A stretch of DNA of 64,000 nt from Dyella_B humi (lineage in GTDB: Bacteria > Pseudomonadota > Gammaproteobacteria > Xanthomonadales > Rhodanobacteraceae), in assembly GCF_044904605.1 (NCBI RefSeq), contig NZ_JADIKI010000023.1, forward strand, positions 248,001 through 312,000, written 5' to 3'. Position numbers and translations under genes: made by a program. Of the stretch, positions 15,861 to 25,666 are shown one piece after another. Under the pieces are notes generated by a model that saw only the letters and a program-made list of their open reading frames with translations, did no database searches and was not told where the DNA came from. Every line of letters begins with the position of its first letter. Position 1 is the stretch's first letter.

Positions 15861-18056
15861 TCAATGACCCGTTTCAACACGGACAGAATTGGCGGCAGAG
15901 GTCTGGATGGCGTTCCAGTTGATGCCTCCGGACATCGTCCAAATATCAGTGGATCCCTCGGAATACTGCGCGGCTTGTTGGTAATAGGCCTCGGCGGTGT
16001 AGGCGTTGACTTCCGTGTCCATGAGGGCAAGCGGATACCCATCGGCAGCGCCTTCGAAGTCATCGGCCACATGCTGCCCTTCGTGGGTGACAGTTTTAGC
16101 CCACTGTTGAAGTTTCTGATTGTCGGACATGCCCAAATTCAGATTGTCGTCGTTGAACGTGACCGACTCACAATATTTCTTATCTTTCCCGGTCCAACCG
16201 CCCACTGAGCTGGTCTTGTCACCCTGGAAGTAGATCTGCACGCTCGGGTCGCCCTGTTGACCGTATGCGGCAAGAATGTTCGCCAACGTGGCCTGCTGTG
16301 CGGGATCCAAGTTGCTGCTGGTTGACGCTGCCGCAAGCGCTTGGAGTCCCCCTTGAAAAGACCCGCACTGCGAGGTGGTGCCATTGCAAACCCAAAGCCC
16401 ATACGGATCGACGTTTCTGAGCGGGTTGTTCGCACCGTAGACATACAAGGGGAGGCCGCCTGCTTGCCCGCTGGGATCGGTCTGCGTGAAGCGGCCCGTG
16501 CTGCTGTCGAAATCGCGCTGGAAGTTGTGGGTCAACCCGCTCTCGACGTCGAAGTATTGACCGGGGAAGCGCAGGTTGTAGGTGTAACCGGTGGTGATGG
16601 GGGCGAGCTCGCCCCATGGATTGCCTTCATACGTCCACGCCCACAACACGTTTCCGCTGCCGTCGGTGATGGCGCGCGGCGTTCCCGTGTGGTCCGCCGT
16701 CACATAAGCGATCGAGGTGGTGGACCCATTGATGTCGATGTTCGCCACGGGAATGTCGTCCATATAGACGTATTCCCTGTTTGTGGCACCGTATTCGCCC
16801 ACGAGATGACTGCCCACATCGTAGTTGAACGTGGTGGTGGCACCTCCCACTGTCTTCTCGACGCGCTCGCCTGCCGCATCGTAAAGGTAGTTGGCGATGG
16901 TGCTTTGATTGAGTTGCACCACGGACATGCGATTGCGCTGATTGAAACCAAAGCCATACGTGCTGCCGGCCCCGGAGATCGCTGTGGTGTTGCCATTGGC
17001 GTCCACCGTCCGTGCAGCATTGCCCGTCGAGATGAGCTGATGTGTGCCGGGGTTGTAAGCGTAGGTGCCGGTGGCCAGGCCATTCCCCGCCTTGGTCAGG
17101 CGATCACCAGCTTGGTTATAGGTCTCACTCTCAAAGATGCTGCCGTCGGCTTCCGTCACCGTCGTGAGGCGGTTGAGTGGATCGTAGCCGTAGCTCTCCG
17201 TGGCCGGATTGGCACCGGGCGCCGTGCCCATGGCCGTCACATTGCCCATCGCATCGCGCGCCACATGCAGCGCAAAGGCGGGGCTCACCAAATCGGTCAA
17301 TCGGTAGTTGGCGTCATACGTGCGCGTCACCGATTGACCGTTGCCCAAGGTGTATCCCGTCACGGGCCCGAACGGTGCATAGGTCACATTGCTGACCACG
17401 GTGGCGGTGCCGTTGTTCGTCGTCACCGAAACACCGCTGATGCGACCGTTTGCATCCCGCGCATAGTTGACCTGATCGCCGCTTGGATGCGTGATGGCCA
17501 GCAACCTGCCTGCGGGACTGCGCGTGTAACTGGTCACCTGCGTCTGCCCGTTGATGGCCTGGGATTTTTGGATCACAAAACCTTGGGCGTTGTAGCAAAG
17601 CGTCGTGGTGACCGAGTTCTCCACCACTTGCGTCAAATGGCCGATGGGATAAGAGACCGAACACCCCGTGACGCCATTGGGCTGGTCGTAGACATAGGTG
17701 ACGTTCTGCGTGGGATCGGCGTAGGTGCCGGTGAGCCTTCGATTGCTCGCGTCATAGGTGTAAGTGACGGTGTTTCCCTTCGCATCAACCGCGGTCAAGA
17801 CGTTGCCCGCCGTATCATAGGTGCTCGCCTTGGTTCCCGAATCCGGGCTGGTCGAGCTGGTGGGATCCGACAAGCCATCGTATTGATACGTGGTGTTGAA
17901 CCCACTTGGATCGGTCACCTGAGTGATGCGATCCAAAGCATCGTAGGTGTAAGTAGTTTTCGTGTTGGCCGTTTGCGCCAGCAACGGCACGGCAAATCCG
18001 ATGGGCACGAACGCGCAAATGATTTGCGCCAGTTTCCTGACCTGCAACATCTCCAT
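15861..18056 (-). CDS. Rhs/YD-repeat protein with C-terminal zincin-like domain
   Basis: A 731-residue Rhs protein. An N-terminal signal peptide is followed by many YD repeats (TYTYDALDRITQVTDPSGF and similar), then a core-like segment (NLRFPGQYFDVESGLTHNFQ, cut here, and NNPLRNVDPYGLW) that marks the usual Rhs-core boundary. After it, about 165 variable residues hold THEGQHVAD. This HExxH motif (H658, E659, H662), with a later Glu in DTEVNAYTAEAYY, is the pattern of a zinc metallopeptidase. Rhs proteins are large shells that carry C-terminal toxin domains. This is short for the family (often over 1400), has a Sec-type signal, and heads an operon of four envelope proteins. Confidence 0.85.
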   Translation of the reverse strand: MEMLQVRKLAQIICAFVPIGFAVPLLAQTANTKTTYTYDALDRITQVTDPSGFNTTYQYDGLSDPTSSTSPDSGTKASTYDTAGNVLTAVDAKGNTVTYTYDASNRRLTGTYADPTQNVTYVYDQPNGVTGCSVSYPIGHLTQVVENSVTTTLCYNAQGFVIQKSQAINGQTQVTSYTRSPAGRLLAITHPSGDQVNYARDANGRISGVSVTTNNGTATVVSNVTYAPFGPVTGYTLGNGQSVTRTYDANYRLTDLVSPAFALHVARDAMGNVTAMGTAPGANPATESYGYDPLNRLTTVTEADGSIFESETYNQAGDRLTKAGNGLATGTYAYNPGTHQLISTGNAARTVDANGNTTAISGAGSTYGFGFNQRNRMSVVQLNQSTIANYLYDAAGERVEKTVGGATTTFNYDVGSHLVGEYGATNREYVYMDDIPVANIDINGSTTSIAYVTADHTGTPRAITDGSGNVLWAWTYEGNPWGELAPITTGYTYNLRFPGQYFDVESGLTHNFQRDFDSSTGRFTQTDPSGQAGGLPLYVYGANNPLRNVDPYGLWVCNGTTSQCGSFQGGLQALAAASTSSNLDPAQQATLANILAAYGQQGDPSVQIYFQGDKTSSVGGWTGKDKKYCESVTFNDDNLNLGMSDNQKLQQWAKTVTHEGQHVADDFEGAADGYPLALMDTEVNAYTAEAYYQQAAQYSEGSTDIWTMSGGINWNAIQTSAANSVRVETGH

Positions 18057-18306
18057 CCCCCTGTGGGCCGTCTCTGGCCCCTATCCCTGCGTGAGTGGTG
18101 CTGTCCCCATTGATGTTACCCAAGCCATGCGGCGATTTCATGGTCATCCCCGTCTATTTTTATCGCGCACACGTCTTCACATTTCCATCACGCATCCCTT
18201 GCGGTCCTGAATCTCGGCATCGGACTCACCAAATTTTGGCGGGCCGAAATGCTAGATTGCCCGTTCGCACAGGGCGGGCACCACCAATGAGCAAAGGGGA
18301 TTTCTT

Positions 18307-18771
18307 ATGAACATCAGCAAGCGTGCAGTGCTCGCCGTCGCCGTGGTTGTCGGTTTTTCCAGCGCCGCATGGTCGGCTGCGCCTTCCACAGGACTGGGAC
18401 AAGCATGGCCCAATGCGGCCGACGTCAGTGTGAGTCCGCATTACCACGTCTACCGATTTGTGCTGGATGGCATCCAATACATCCAGGTCAACGATCTTGG
18501 GGGAACCGTGCATGCCGCGATCGCGGCGGCCAATGGCACCGTTCTCGTTCTACCGATTGGTGTGGATGCGGCCAAGGCGAAATCGGCCGTAGCGGGCACC
18601 TCCGCCACCGCTTCCAGCATCGCAGAGACCGTGTATCAGGACGCGACTGTGAGCGTGTCGGCCACACCACAAAGCGATGGCTCGGTCCAAGTCCTGGCCA
18701 CCCCAAAGGCGGCCGCCGACACGTGCTCCAACCCCGGTGAGTGCAGCAACGTCGTCGCCAAACCTCAATGA
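18307..18771 (+). CDS. Small secreted protein, unknown function
   Basis: A 154-residue protein with a signal peptide (MNISKRAVLAVAVVVGFSSA, then AWS/A) and a mature part containing HVYRFVLDGIQYIQVNDLGG and an Ala/Thr-rich, beta-prone segment ending in two Cys residues. An AAGGGG sits 9-10 bases before the ATG. It is divergent from the Rhs operon (250-base gap). I recognise no family. Secretion to periplasm or outside is the only supported statement. Confidence 0.65.
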   Translation: MNISKRAVLAVAVVVGFSSAAWSAAPSTGLGQAWPNAADVSVSPHYHVYRFVLDGIQYIQVNDLGGTVHAAIAAANGTVLVLPIGVDAAKAKSAVAGTSATASSIAETVYQDATVSVSATPQSDGSVQVLATPKAAADTCSNPGECSNVVAKPQ

Positions 18772-18775
18772 GGGG

Positions 18776-20335
18776 TTAGGCGTCTGACAGGGCGATGGTG
18801 AGGTGACGCCATCGGCCCCGTGTGCGTTGACGCGCGGCGCCGCCAAACGTCGCCGCGCTGTCACGCAGTGACTGGAAGCTGTTGTGCCGGGACAGTTGCT
18901 GCAAGGCTGCCGTTCCCGTATGGGAAAGCGATGCCCCTCGCGCTTCTTTCCCCAGCACACGGAGCACCACCCACCGCTGTGAGCGGTATTGGCGACAACG
19001 CACGCTGATGACCACCTCGCCCAAATAGTCCTGTTCGGCCAATTGAGCGACGCTTGCGCAAATCATCCGATAGATGGCCAGGTGCAACGTGGTGGGCAGT
19101 GTGCTCACACCCCCATAGTAGGTCGCCCGGAACGGCACATGGTGCAGGGCCAGCACCTGCGCCAGGCTACCCTTCTGCACGGCATGGGGCAGGCTTCTTC
19201 CTGTGCCTTCCAATGGATCGCAGAACTCGATGAATTGCGACGCGGCCGCCATCAAGGGCTGCGCCCGCTGGTAGCCCTCGATCCGTGTGGTGTGACGCAG
19301 CCAAGTGGTCCCCATGGTCTGCATTTCACGCAACATGGTGGCCGCGCGGCGCAGCTGCTGTTCGCCTTCAAAGTAGTTGCGCTGAGCCAAAGCAAGGGCT
19401 TTGCGCATGTCCAGCTTTTCTTGCTGCTCTTGGCGATGCCATGCGGTGATCTTGGTTCCGATGATCAACATGGTCGGGAGCACGAACGCCATCAATGTCT
19501 GCGCTTGCACTGTGGCATGGTCATAGCGGGCCGGCATCAGCACCACGATGGCGATGCTCGCGGCCGACCCACTGATCGCAGCGCCGAGCCAACCGTGACG
19601 CAAGGCCAACATCACCACCGGCAGGAACATGGCTACCTGGGCAATGTAGCGCACGTCCGACCCCATGGCCGACCGTGACCCAATCCAGATCAACATGCCC
19701 AACGTCGGGATCAAGATGCCGGCGCTCTCCAACAGCAAACGACTGTCTTGGATTTCGGCCACAAGTTGGCGCAGCGATTTCCCGCGCATCGCATCACGGG
19801 CAGCGAGGATCAACGGGGTCAGCGTCAGAATGCCCAGGAAGTGACCGAGCACATAACGTAGCATCCACTCATGCAGCGGTTCAAAGCCCAGCGGACGCGG
19901 GGCAAACGACAGCATGAAGGTGTTGTAGCCCGACACCACCAAGGCGGCGAGCCCTGCGCACAGCACCAGCACCGTCGGATTGGCAAACTCACCCCGGCGC
20001 CCCAGCAAACCAAGCCGCTCACGGCACCCGAACACGAACGGCATCACGAAACAGATGGACGGGAACGCTTTGAGCAGTGCCCACGTCAAACCGAAGGAAT
20101 TTACGCAATCAATGGCCACCGAGGCGGAGGGGATCATTTCGCCGACGGCCAACGCGAACCAGTAGCGGTAAGGCAGCAGGATCAGCGCCGCCAGTTCAAA
20201 CCCTGCAAAGATCGACCAATGGGAAAACGAGATGGCGTGCAGCGCCGTATAGCCAGCCGCATAGCCCAGCAACACGGCGATCTGTCGCAACACGGCGTGC
20301 GCACGGAATGCTTCGCGCCACGGTCCTGTTCCCAT
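18776..20335 (-). CDS. MASE1-domain integral membrane protein without an intact kinase domain
   Basis: A protein of about 519 residues (start at 20335; an ATG at 20416 would add 27). The first 290 residues contain eight or so hydrophobic segments with the MASE1 pattern (WSIFAGFELAALILLPYRYW, then LLKAFPSICFVMPFVF and LGHFLGILTLTPLIL). MASE1 is a membrane sensor domain usually fused to histidine kinases or GGDEF domains. Here a coiled-coil (EQQEKLDMRKALALAQRNYF) is followed by a region with HTTRIEG and LHLAIYRMICASVAQLAEQ that resembles a histidine-kinase relic, but no N, G1 or G2 ATP-binding boxes are visible. It probably signals by a non-kinase route or is degenerate. It lies downstream of the relaxase on the same strand. 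Confidence 0.7.
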   Translation of the reverse strand: MGTGPWREAFRAHAVLRQIAVLLGYAAGYTALHAISFSHWSIFAGFELAALILLPYRYWFALAVGEMIPSASVAIDCVNSFGLTWALLKAFPSICFVMPFVFGCRERLGLLGRRGEFANPTVLVLCAGLAALVVSGYNTFMLSFAPRPLGFEPLHEWMLRYVLGHFLGILTLTPLILAARDAMRGKSLRQLVAEIQDSRLLLESAGILIPTLGMLIWIGSRSAMGSDVRYIAQVAMFLPVVMLALRHGWLGAAISGSAASIAIVVLMPARYDHATVQAQTLMAFVLPTMLIIGTKITAWHRQEQQEKLDMRKALALAQRNYFEGEQQLRRAATMLREMQTMGTTWLRHTTRIEGYQRAQPLMAAASQFIEFCDPLEGTGRSLPHAVQKGSLAQVLALHHVPFRATYYGGVSTLPTTLHLAIYRMICASVAQLAEQDYLGEVVISVRCRQYRSQRWVVLRVLGKEARGASLSHTGTAALQQLSRHNSFQSLRDSAATFGGAARQRTRGRWRHLTIALSDA

Positions 20336-20509
20336 CCCTGCCCCCCACTGACTGTCGGCAAATCCCCAACGGCGACCCACACGCCCCCTAAAATAGCGAA
20401 CGATACAACCACCCATCCCGTGAAAGAGACGTGAGACGCTTTTACTTGCGAACGGTCCCCGTTCCGGGTGGATCAGCGATCATGTGAGGGCCGGGAAGTC
20501 CTGGCGTCC

Positions 20510-20577
20510 GCAAGGGGCCCCTTGCAGCATGGAAGCCGACGCCCGACCGTGCCGCCGCGAGGCGGCACGTTTCTTTT
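20510..20577 (+). other. Two strong hairpins, the second terminator-like on the + strand
   Basis: GCAAGGGG/CCCCTTGC (20510-20525) is a perfect palindrome. GTGCCGCC/GGCGGCAC (20549-20568) with a GCGA loop is followed by GTTTCTTTT. The T-run is on the plus strand, although the flanking genes (relaxase and MASE1) are on the minus strand. It could end a small plus-strand RNA, or be a two-way barrier between the genes. Confidence 0.45.
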
Positions 20578-20580
20578 CAA

Positions 20581-23304
20581 TCACGGTGTCAGGGTGATCT
20601 GCGGTGCGGGCGGTTCCACATAACGCCCCTCCTCCATCGCGTTCACGCGCAAGCGTTCCATACCCAGGCGCTCCTCGATCATCTCCAAGTCGCCCTCGGT
20701 GGCGTAAAGCTTGAAGTTTTCTCGATGCCGGGTTGCCGCAACCAAACCCAGATGCACATCCATGCGTTGTGCCGAAGCCAGAAAGAACGATGCGGTGACG
20801 GTCGCACCCTGCGCTTTGTCCACGGTGCACGCATAGGCATAGTCAAGGTCACCATACGTGGCCGTGTCGAACGTGATGAAAGAGCCATCGCCCAAATCAA
20901 CAGTCAAAACACAGGATCCTTTGACCGTCTTTCGGATTTTAATGATGGTTCCGATGGTTCCATTCGTCACCCCCATTTCCTCATCGAACCGTCCGAATCG
21001 AATGCGCTCGCACCGAGACAATTGCCGGTCCACACGTTTCTTCCCTTGTTTCAGACGGACCCAATGTTCTTCTTGATCGGGGCCCCTGGGAAAAATTATC
21101 CGATCACGCACGGCCAAGTTCAGCGCGGAAACATCACGGTTCGTTGAGGCCATGATCAGCTTCTTTTCGGCATGGAGAGGGCAATCGAAATAGTCCTCCA
21201 CGAGCTGATTGATCGCTTCCGCTTTCGTGTCGAAGAGTTCAAGCTGGTCCTGAGATATCAGGCGCATCAGGATGTCGGCCCCCAAAATCTGTTGTGCCTC
21301 CGGAGAAACGGTGCCCCTCTCTTTTCCGGCATGGGTATAAAAGGCTTCGGACGTTTCGACATCTTGTGTGTGCTTCTGTCGCCGGATCTCCGTGAGTTCC
21401 ACGTCTCCCAATGCATCTCGAAGCAGGCGGAAAGCCTGACCGGCGGTTACGGGGGAAAGCTGTTGGGCATCCCCTTGCAGCACAACCTTGGCGCCTTTAT
21501 CCGCATGCGTCAGGATCCGTGACACAGTCAAGGTATCCGCCATCGCCGCTTCATCCAGGATCACCACATGCCGTTCCGATAACACCAACTTGCCGTGGTC
21601 AAGTTCGGACAGCAGCTTGGCCGCCGAATACACACGATCCAGACCCGTTTCCTCGCCCAACTTTAACGCCGCGTTCCAACTTAGGGACACGCCGATCACT
21701 TCCCTTCCCTCGGCTCGAAACGCGCGCGTGTAAACATCGGCGACGGTGGTTTTACCGGTGCCGGCGCGTCCTGTCATGACGACCACGCCCGCACCACTTG
21801 TCACGTGTTCCACCGCCTGTCGCTGCTCTGCACTCAGGGTAAAGCCACGTTCGGTTTGGAACTGTTCGATGGCATGGGCCAGTGCCGTCTTGGACACAGC
21901 TTGGTGAGGCTCGTAAGCACGCTGCTGTGCACGGGCCACCATCTTGGTCTCAACATCCACGAACCAGGCGCGGGAACAATACCGCGGTGCTTCAAACTTC
22001 CTTACGGTGCGCCGACCGCTGTGCAGCGTTTCGGGTGGACGCTCCGGATTGATGCGCACCAAGTGAGCCTCCATTCGATCGAGGAAAGCGTCGGCCTCCT
22101 TGACGATTTCCGATACATCCATCAAGCCGACCTGTTCGCGCGCCAGTTGTGCGATCAATTGTTGCTTCGTCCACACCGTGTCCTTGGCTTGCAGTCGATC
22201 CAACACCTCATGATCCGAGACGGGCGCAAGTTGGCTGTCCAGCCCTTTCAGATCAGCCGCCAGCTTGAACATGGTGGGATCATCAGCACGGGCACGGTTC
22301 AACGTCTGTTGCCATAGCTGGTCCACTTCCTCGAAAGAGGGCTCCTCTTTCTGTTTGCGGGTTGCCAAGGCGGCCTGTTGCTTGGTCGTCCCGTGCTTCT
22401 CCACGTGTTCCAGGATTTGGCGGCGGCGTGTGGAGAACCGTTCACATGTGGATTCACTCACCCCAGCCAATTCGAAAGACGTTTCACCGGTGGGCCGCCC
22501 AAACAGGTCCAGTTCCGTTTTCTTGACAATGCCGTAGCCCAACGCTTCCAAATTTTTCGCAAACGCTGCTCGGGCCAATGCGCCATACATGGCCTGGTGC
22601 TCGAAGAAACTCAACGCTTCATAGCCGCCCCACTGACCGTCCTCACCTTGCCCGACCGCATACACCAGTATGTGTTCGTGCAACTGCGGTTCCAGTTCAC
22701 GGCTCGAAAAATGGGTAAAGCCCGAAGCGACCAAACCACGCACACCAATCTTCCTAACACCGCCGTGATCACGTCCCGTCTCGACCTCGCCCTCCATGAT
22801 GGCGAACGTCTGGGTGATCGCATCTCGCATGGCGTCCAGGATGGCCACACGCTCCTCTGGTGTGGCCGCCGCAAAGGCGAGCGAAACGGATTTCGGGGCG
22901 ATTGAAAAAGTGCAATCAAACCCTACCCGGTGCCCGCCCCGCCATGTTCCTTTGGGCAGCCCTTGCTTGGTGAGCATGGGTTGCCCTGATGCATCAAGCT
23001 TCGGAACCCACTGCGCCGCACGACCGGCAGTTTGAGAAAGCGGGTCAAAAGTGTTGGGATCGAAACCATGCGCGAGCCGGTCCATCGACTCAGTGTCAAC
23101 GGCGCCCTTCAAATCCAAGATCGCGGCGCCCTTCCCCAGCCATCGGGACGTTTGTCGGATCACCGTGGCGGCCTTCGGATCGGTGGCGTAGTAATCCACC
23201 GCGGGCGCGGCCGTCAATTGAAACTCCGTCTCTTTCAGATAAGCGAGCACGGCTGTTCCATCGCGGGATTGTCCGCGGGCATCAATTCGAGTGGGGCGCA
23301 TCAT
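20581..23304 (-). CDS. MobF-family conjugative relaxase (TrwC/TraI-like)
   Basis: A 907-residue relaxase-helicase that nicks oriT and unwinds the strand for transfer. The N-terminal relaxase domain has a tyrosine pair in VDYYAT (Y38, Y39), the TrwC segment VGFDCTFSIAPKSVSLAF, and the three-His metal site spanning FTHFSSRELEPQLHEHILVY. The C-terminal superfamily 1 helicase has Walker A GRAGTGKTT near residue 515 and Walker B VILDEAAM near 584, then QGDAQQLSPV. The first TrwC Tyr pair, usually about 18 residues before a DYY pair, is not obvious, so only one pair may be catalytic. The ATG overlaps the coupling-protein stop (ATGA). Confidence 0.92.
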   Translation of the reverse strand: MMRPTRIDARGQSRDGTAVLAYLKETEFQLTAAPAVDYYATDPKAATVIRQTSRWLGKGAAILDLKGAVDTESMDRLAHGFDPNTFDPLSQTAGRAAQWVPKLDASGQPMLTKQGLPKGTWRGGHRVGFDCTFSIAPKSVSLAFAAATPEERVAILDAMRDAITQTFAIMEGEVETGRDHGGVRKIGVRGLVASGFTHFSSRELEPQLHEHILVYAVGQGEDGQWGGYEALSFFEHQAMYGALARAAFAKNLEALGYGIVKKTELDLFGRPTGETSFELAGVSESTCERFSTRRRQILEHVEKHGTTKQQAALATRKQKEEPSFEEVDQLWQQTLNRARADDPTMFKLAADLKGLDSQLAPVSDHEVLDRLQAKDTVWTKQQLIAQLAREQVGLMDVSEIVKEADAFLDRMEAHLVRINPERPPETLHSGRRTVRKFEAPRYCSRAWFVDVETKMVARAQQRAYEPHQAVSKTALAHAIEQFQTERGFTLSAEQRQAVEHVTSGAGVVVMTGRAGTGKTTVADVYTRAFRAEGREVIGVSLSWNAALKLGEETGLDRVYSAAKLLSELDHGKLVLSERHVVILDEAAMADTLTVSRILTHADKGAKVVLQGDAQQLSPVTAGQAFRLLRDALGDVELTEIRRQKHTQDVETSEAFYTHAGKERGTVSPEAQQILGADILMRLISQDQLELFDTKAEAINQLVEDYFDCPLHAEKKLIMASTNRDVSALNLAVRDRIIFPRGPDQEEHWVRLKQGKKRVDRQLSRCERIRFGRFDEEMGVTNGTIGTIIKIRKTVKGSCVLTVDLGDGSFITFDTATYGDLDYAYACTVDKAQGATVTASFFLASAQRMDVHLGLVAATRHRENFKLYATEGDLEMIEERLGMERLRVNAMEEGRYVEPPAPQITLTP

Positions 23305-25280
23305 GCGGCGATCTCCATGTTGGTCAGCCCGCTTTTCACGTGACGAGTCACATCTGCGACAAAGGGGCTCATGAGGTTGAGTAGGTCGGGGGTTGCGATC
23401 GTCGGCTGACCGCTTTCGCTTTCTTCATCCCCGTCATCGTGTGGCGGTCGTCCTTGTTCATGGGCCGCCAGCGTTTTTCCGTTGCCGGTGCCTGCGAACG
23501 CAAACGCTTCGCGGCCGAGTGCCGTCACCGAGGAAGGCGCTTCGATCCGCACCACCGGCACATGGGACCGTCGCTTCTTGGGCATCACCACACCGGGCCA
23601 ATCCAGCACCCAATAGTCTTCACCGAGACACGCCATCGCGCGGATCGAAAAGCCGTGGGGCGCTTTCTTGTCTTTGCGGTAGCCCAGCTTCGTCGTGAGA
23701 TCCGTGGGGGCCACGACCGCACGCATTTCTTCGTGCACGACCGGTGGGTGTCCCGGTCCTGCGCCGCGAGTCGTCCACGTGACCCGGCGCTCGCCCAACA
23801 TCTTGGCCCACTGATCTCGGGTGGGGCCAATTTGCGTTTGCGTGTAGATATGCGTGCCCACCATCCCGGGCAGCGCCTTGGCAAACGCCTCACCTTGGCT
23901 GGCCGCGAGCATCGCCAAGTCCTGCACCCCCAGGATCACCGAGCACGCCTTGCTGCGCCCTTTGTCCACCAGTGGCACCAGATTTTTAAGGCGTCCCACC
24001 GCACTGATCTCATCGAGCGCCACCACAATCGCTCGGCCGTCTTCGGACACATCGTCCGGGAGCGCCATGATTTGCGGCACCAGCGTGTCGAGCACGGCTG
24101 CCAGGAACCGTTGGGTCAAACCGGGATCGGTTCCCGCCTGGGCCACGATGGTGGGACACCCTTCGTAGGTGTCTTGCGCCCATGCGACTAAGGACAGCCG
24201 TTTGCGCGGACGACCCTGGGCGTCTACGCCGGCTCCAAAGCTTTCGGCGAGTTGCGCGATCGTCCGGGTATAAGCCGACAACGTGGCCAGGATGTTGGCG
24301 GCGGTGCTGTCGCCAGCGGTCAGAAGCGGATGAGCTTTCGCATAGTGCTCTTCCAGCAAGGGCGCGAGCTCAACGACCGACAGATTCAACAAGAAGTCCA
24401 AGTCCGCCCAGGTCCACCGAACGCCCGCGCGCTGTTGCAACGTTCGAATGCACCCCGTCAACAGCAGGTCCGCTGCGGTGGCGAAAAAACTGTTGCTGCC
24501 TTGCTCCGTGGGAATCATCGCCGAGGCAAACGTCGAGGCCGCCGCCAAATCGCGCAAATCGGCTGCGATGTCCCAGTAGACGCTGCGGGCATCGAACGGG
24601 CTGAGGATTAGCGCGCGCCGAAGCGCCGAGGTGTAATCCCCCTTGATGTCCAGCACAAACAACTTCTTCTTGCGCCGAATGACAGACCGGACGATGGGGT
24701 AAAGGATCTGCGTTTTGCCGGAGCCGACACTTCCTGAGATCAGAACATGGCGGCACCAGGTTCGTTTGCTGAGCGGCAGTGACGGATGCAATCGTGCGAA
24801 ACCGTGGACGTTCGACCCACCCCGCTCCGTGACCGAATACCGCTCGGCCGCTGCTTGGGCTTCCCGCCCTTCCAGCAGCCGTGGCCCCGACAGATGTTTC
24901 AACACCGGTTGCGGATGAAGCGCACGCTTGCCCCACCGAAAGGCGATCCATGCACCCGTGAGGCACGCGGGCAACAAACGAAGGTGCACCGCCACAGACC
25001 CGACTTGATCAGCCGCGGGATCATCAACCCAGGCGTCTGGGCAAACGCGCCCAAACGAAAGGGTATTGGCGAGCAACGATGGATACGTGGCCAAGTGATG
25101 CCATAGGCCACCATCAGGCAAGGGCGACCACGGCAGCGGTCGCCACAGAGCGTAAGCCACCGAAGCCGTGCCGATGGCAAATCCTGTCAAGGATGCCAAG
25201 ACGCCATGGTCTAAACGGCGAACCGATTGCGAGGGTGAGGGAGGCACCACTGGGGCGCCAAAACTTTGAATGATCTGCAT
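23301..25280 (-). CDS. Type IV coupling protein (TrwB/TraD-like)
   Basis: A 659-residue membrane ATPase that links the relaxosome to the transfer channel. Two membrane segments lie in the first 120 residues. Walker A ISGSVGSGKTQILYP is near residue 183 and Walker B AIVVALDEISA near 415, followed by SVILGVQDLAML typical of the TraD/VirD4 ATPase. The start at 25280 is preceded by GGAGGAAGG at proper distance; the frame extends upstream but is not protein-like there. Order (RHH protein, small membrane protein, T4CP, relaxase) and stop/start overlaps show a single mobilisation operon. Confidence 0.92.
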   Translation of the reverse strand: MQIIQSFGAPVVPPSPSQSVRRLDHGVLASLTGFAIGTASVAYALWRPLPWSPLPDGGLWHHLATYPSLLANTLSFGRVCPDAWVDDPAADQVGSVAVHLRLLPACLTGAWIAFRWGKRALHPQPVLKHLSGPRLLEGREAQAAAERYSVTERGGSNVHGFARLHPSLPLSKRTWCRHVLISGSVGSGKTQILYPIVRSVIRRKKKLFVLDIKGDYTSALRRALILSPFDARSVYWDIAADLRDLAAASTFASAMIPTEQGSNSFFATAADLLLTGCIRTLQQRAGVRWTWADLDFLLNLSVVELAPLLEEHYAKAHPLLTAGDSTAANILATLSAYTRTIAQLAESFGAGVDAQGRPRKRLSLVAWAQDTYEGCPTIVAQAGTDPGLTQRFLAAVLDTLVPQIMALPDDVSEDGRAIVVALDEISAVGRLKNLVPLVDKGRSKACSVILGVQDLAMLAASQGEAFAKALPGMVGTHIYTQTQIGPTRDQWAKMLGERRVTWTTRGAGPGHPPVVHEEMRAVVAPTDLTTKLGYRKDKKAPHGFSIRAMACLGEDYWVLDWPGVVMPKKRRSHVPVVRIEAPSSVTALGREAFAFAGTGNGKTLAAHEQGRPPHDDGDEESESGQPTIATPDLLNLMSPFVADVTRHVKSGLTNMEIAA

Positions 25281-25363
25281 GTCCTTCCTCCGTGAAGGTA
25301 TGGGTGGTGGATGAAGCACCTGCGCGCTGCACGTGCTGGGTGAAATTTGATTGCTGGGCGACC

Positions 25364-25666
25364 TCAACCGAACGGGGCAACAGTCGCCTGCGCGTGACCG
25401 GGCATCGCCGCCAGGAAGGCCGCGGTCATGGCTGCCACGCAGGTGGCCACCACGATGACAAAGAGCTTGGGCTGGTGGCCCAGGCATCCGCGAATGAGGC
25501 GCGCATGCCAAGACAGGCCGATGCACGCGAGCGCGGCAAAGGTTGCAAAGGGGCCCATCTGCCCTTCGATCTCGCCACTCAATGTTTGCAGGCCGACGAG
25601 TGCCACGAGCACGACAGCAAACCCGCGCGCCAGATGCTCAATGCGGTCAACGGTTTCCATTTCCAT
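25364..25666 (-). CDS. Small two-helix membrane protein of the mobilisation operon
   Basis: A 100-residue protein with a hydrophobic helix at about residues 14-29, a second at 38-53 and a third weaker one at 68-87. A perfect ribosome site (GGAGGAGC) precedes the ATG. It overlaps the 3' end of the RHH gene by 20 bases and precedes the coupling-protein gene, so it is translationally linked to transfer functions. I do not recognise the family. A coupling-protein partner is the simplest guess. Confidence 0.65.
   Translation of the reverse strand: MEMETVDRIEHLARGFAVVLVALVGLQTLSGEIEGQMGPFATFAALACIGLSWHARLIRGCLGHQPKLFVIVVATCVAAMTAAFLAAMPGHAQATVAPFG

Noticed and set aside
16341..18113. A 590-residue plus-strand reading frame opposite the Rhs gene
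   Set aside because: It is the mirror of the Rhs YD-repeat coding sequence; composition is His/Arg/Gly-rich without any fold-like pattern.
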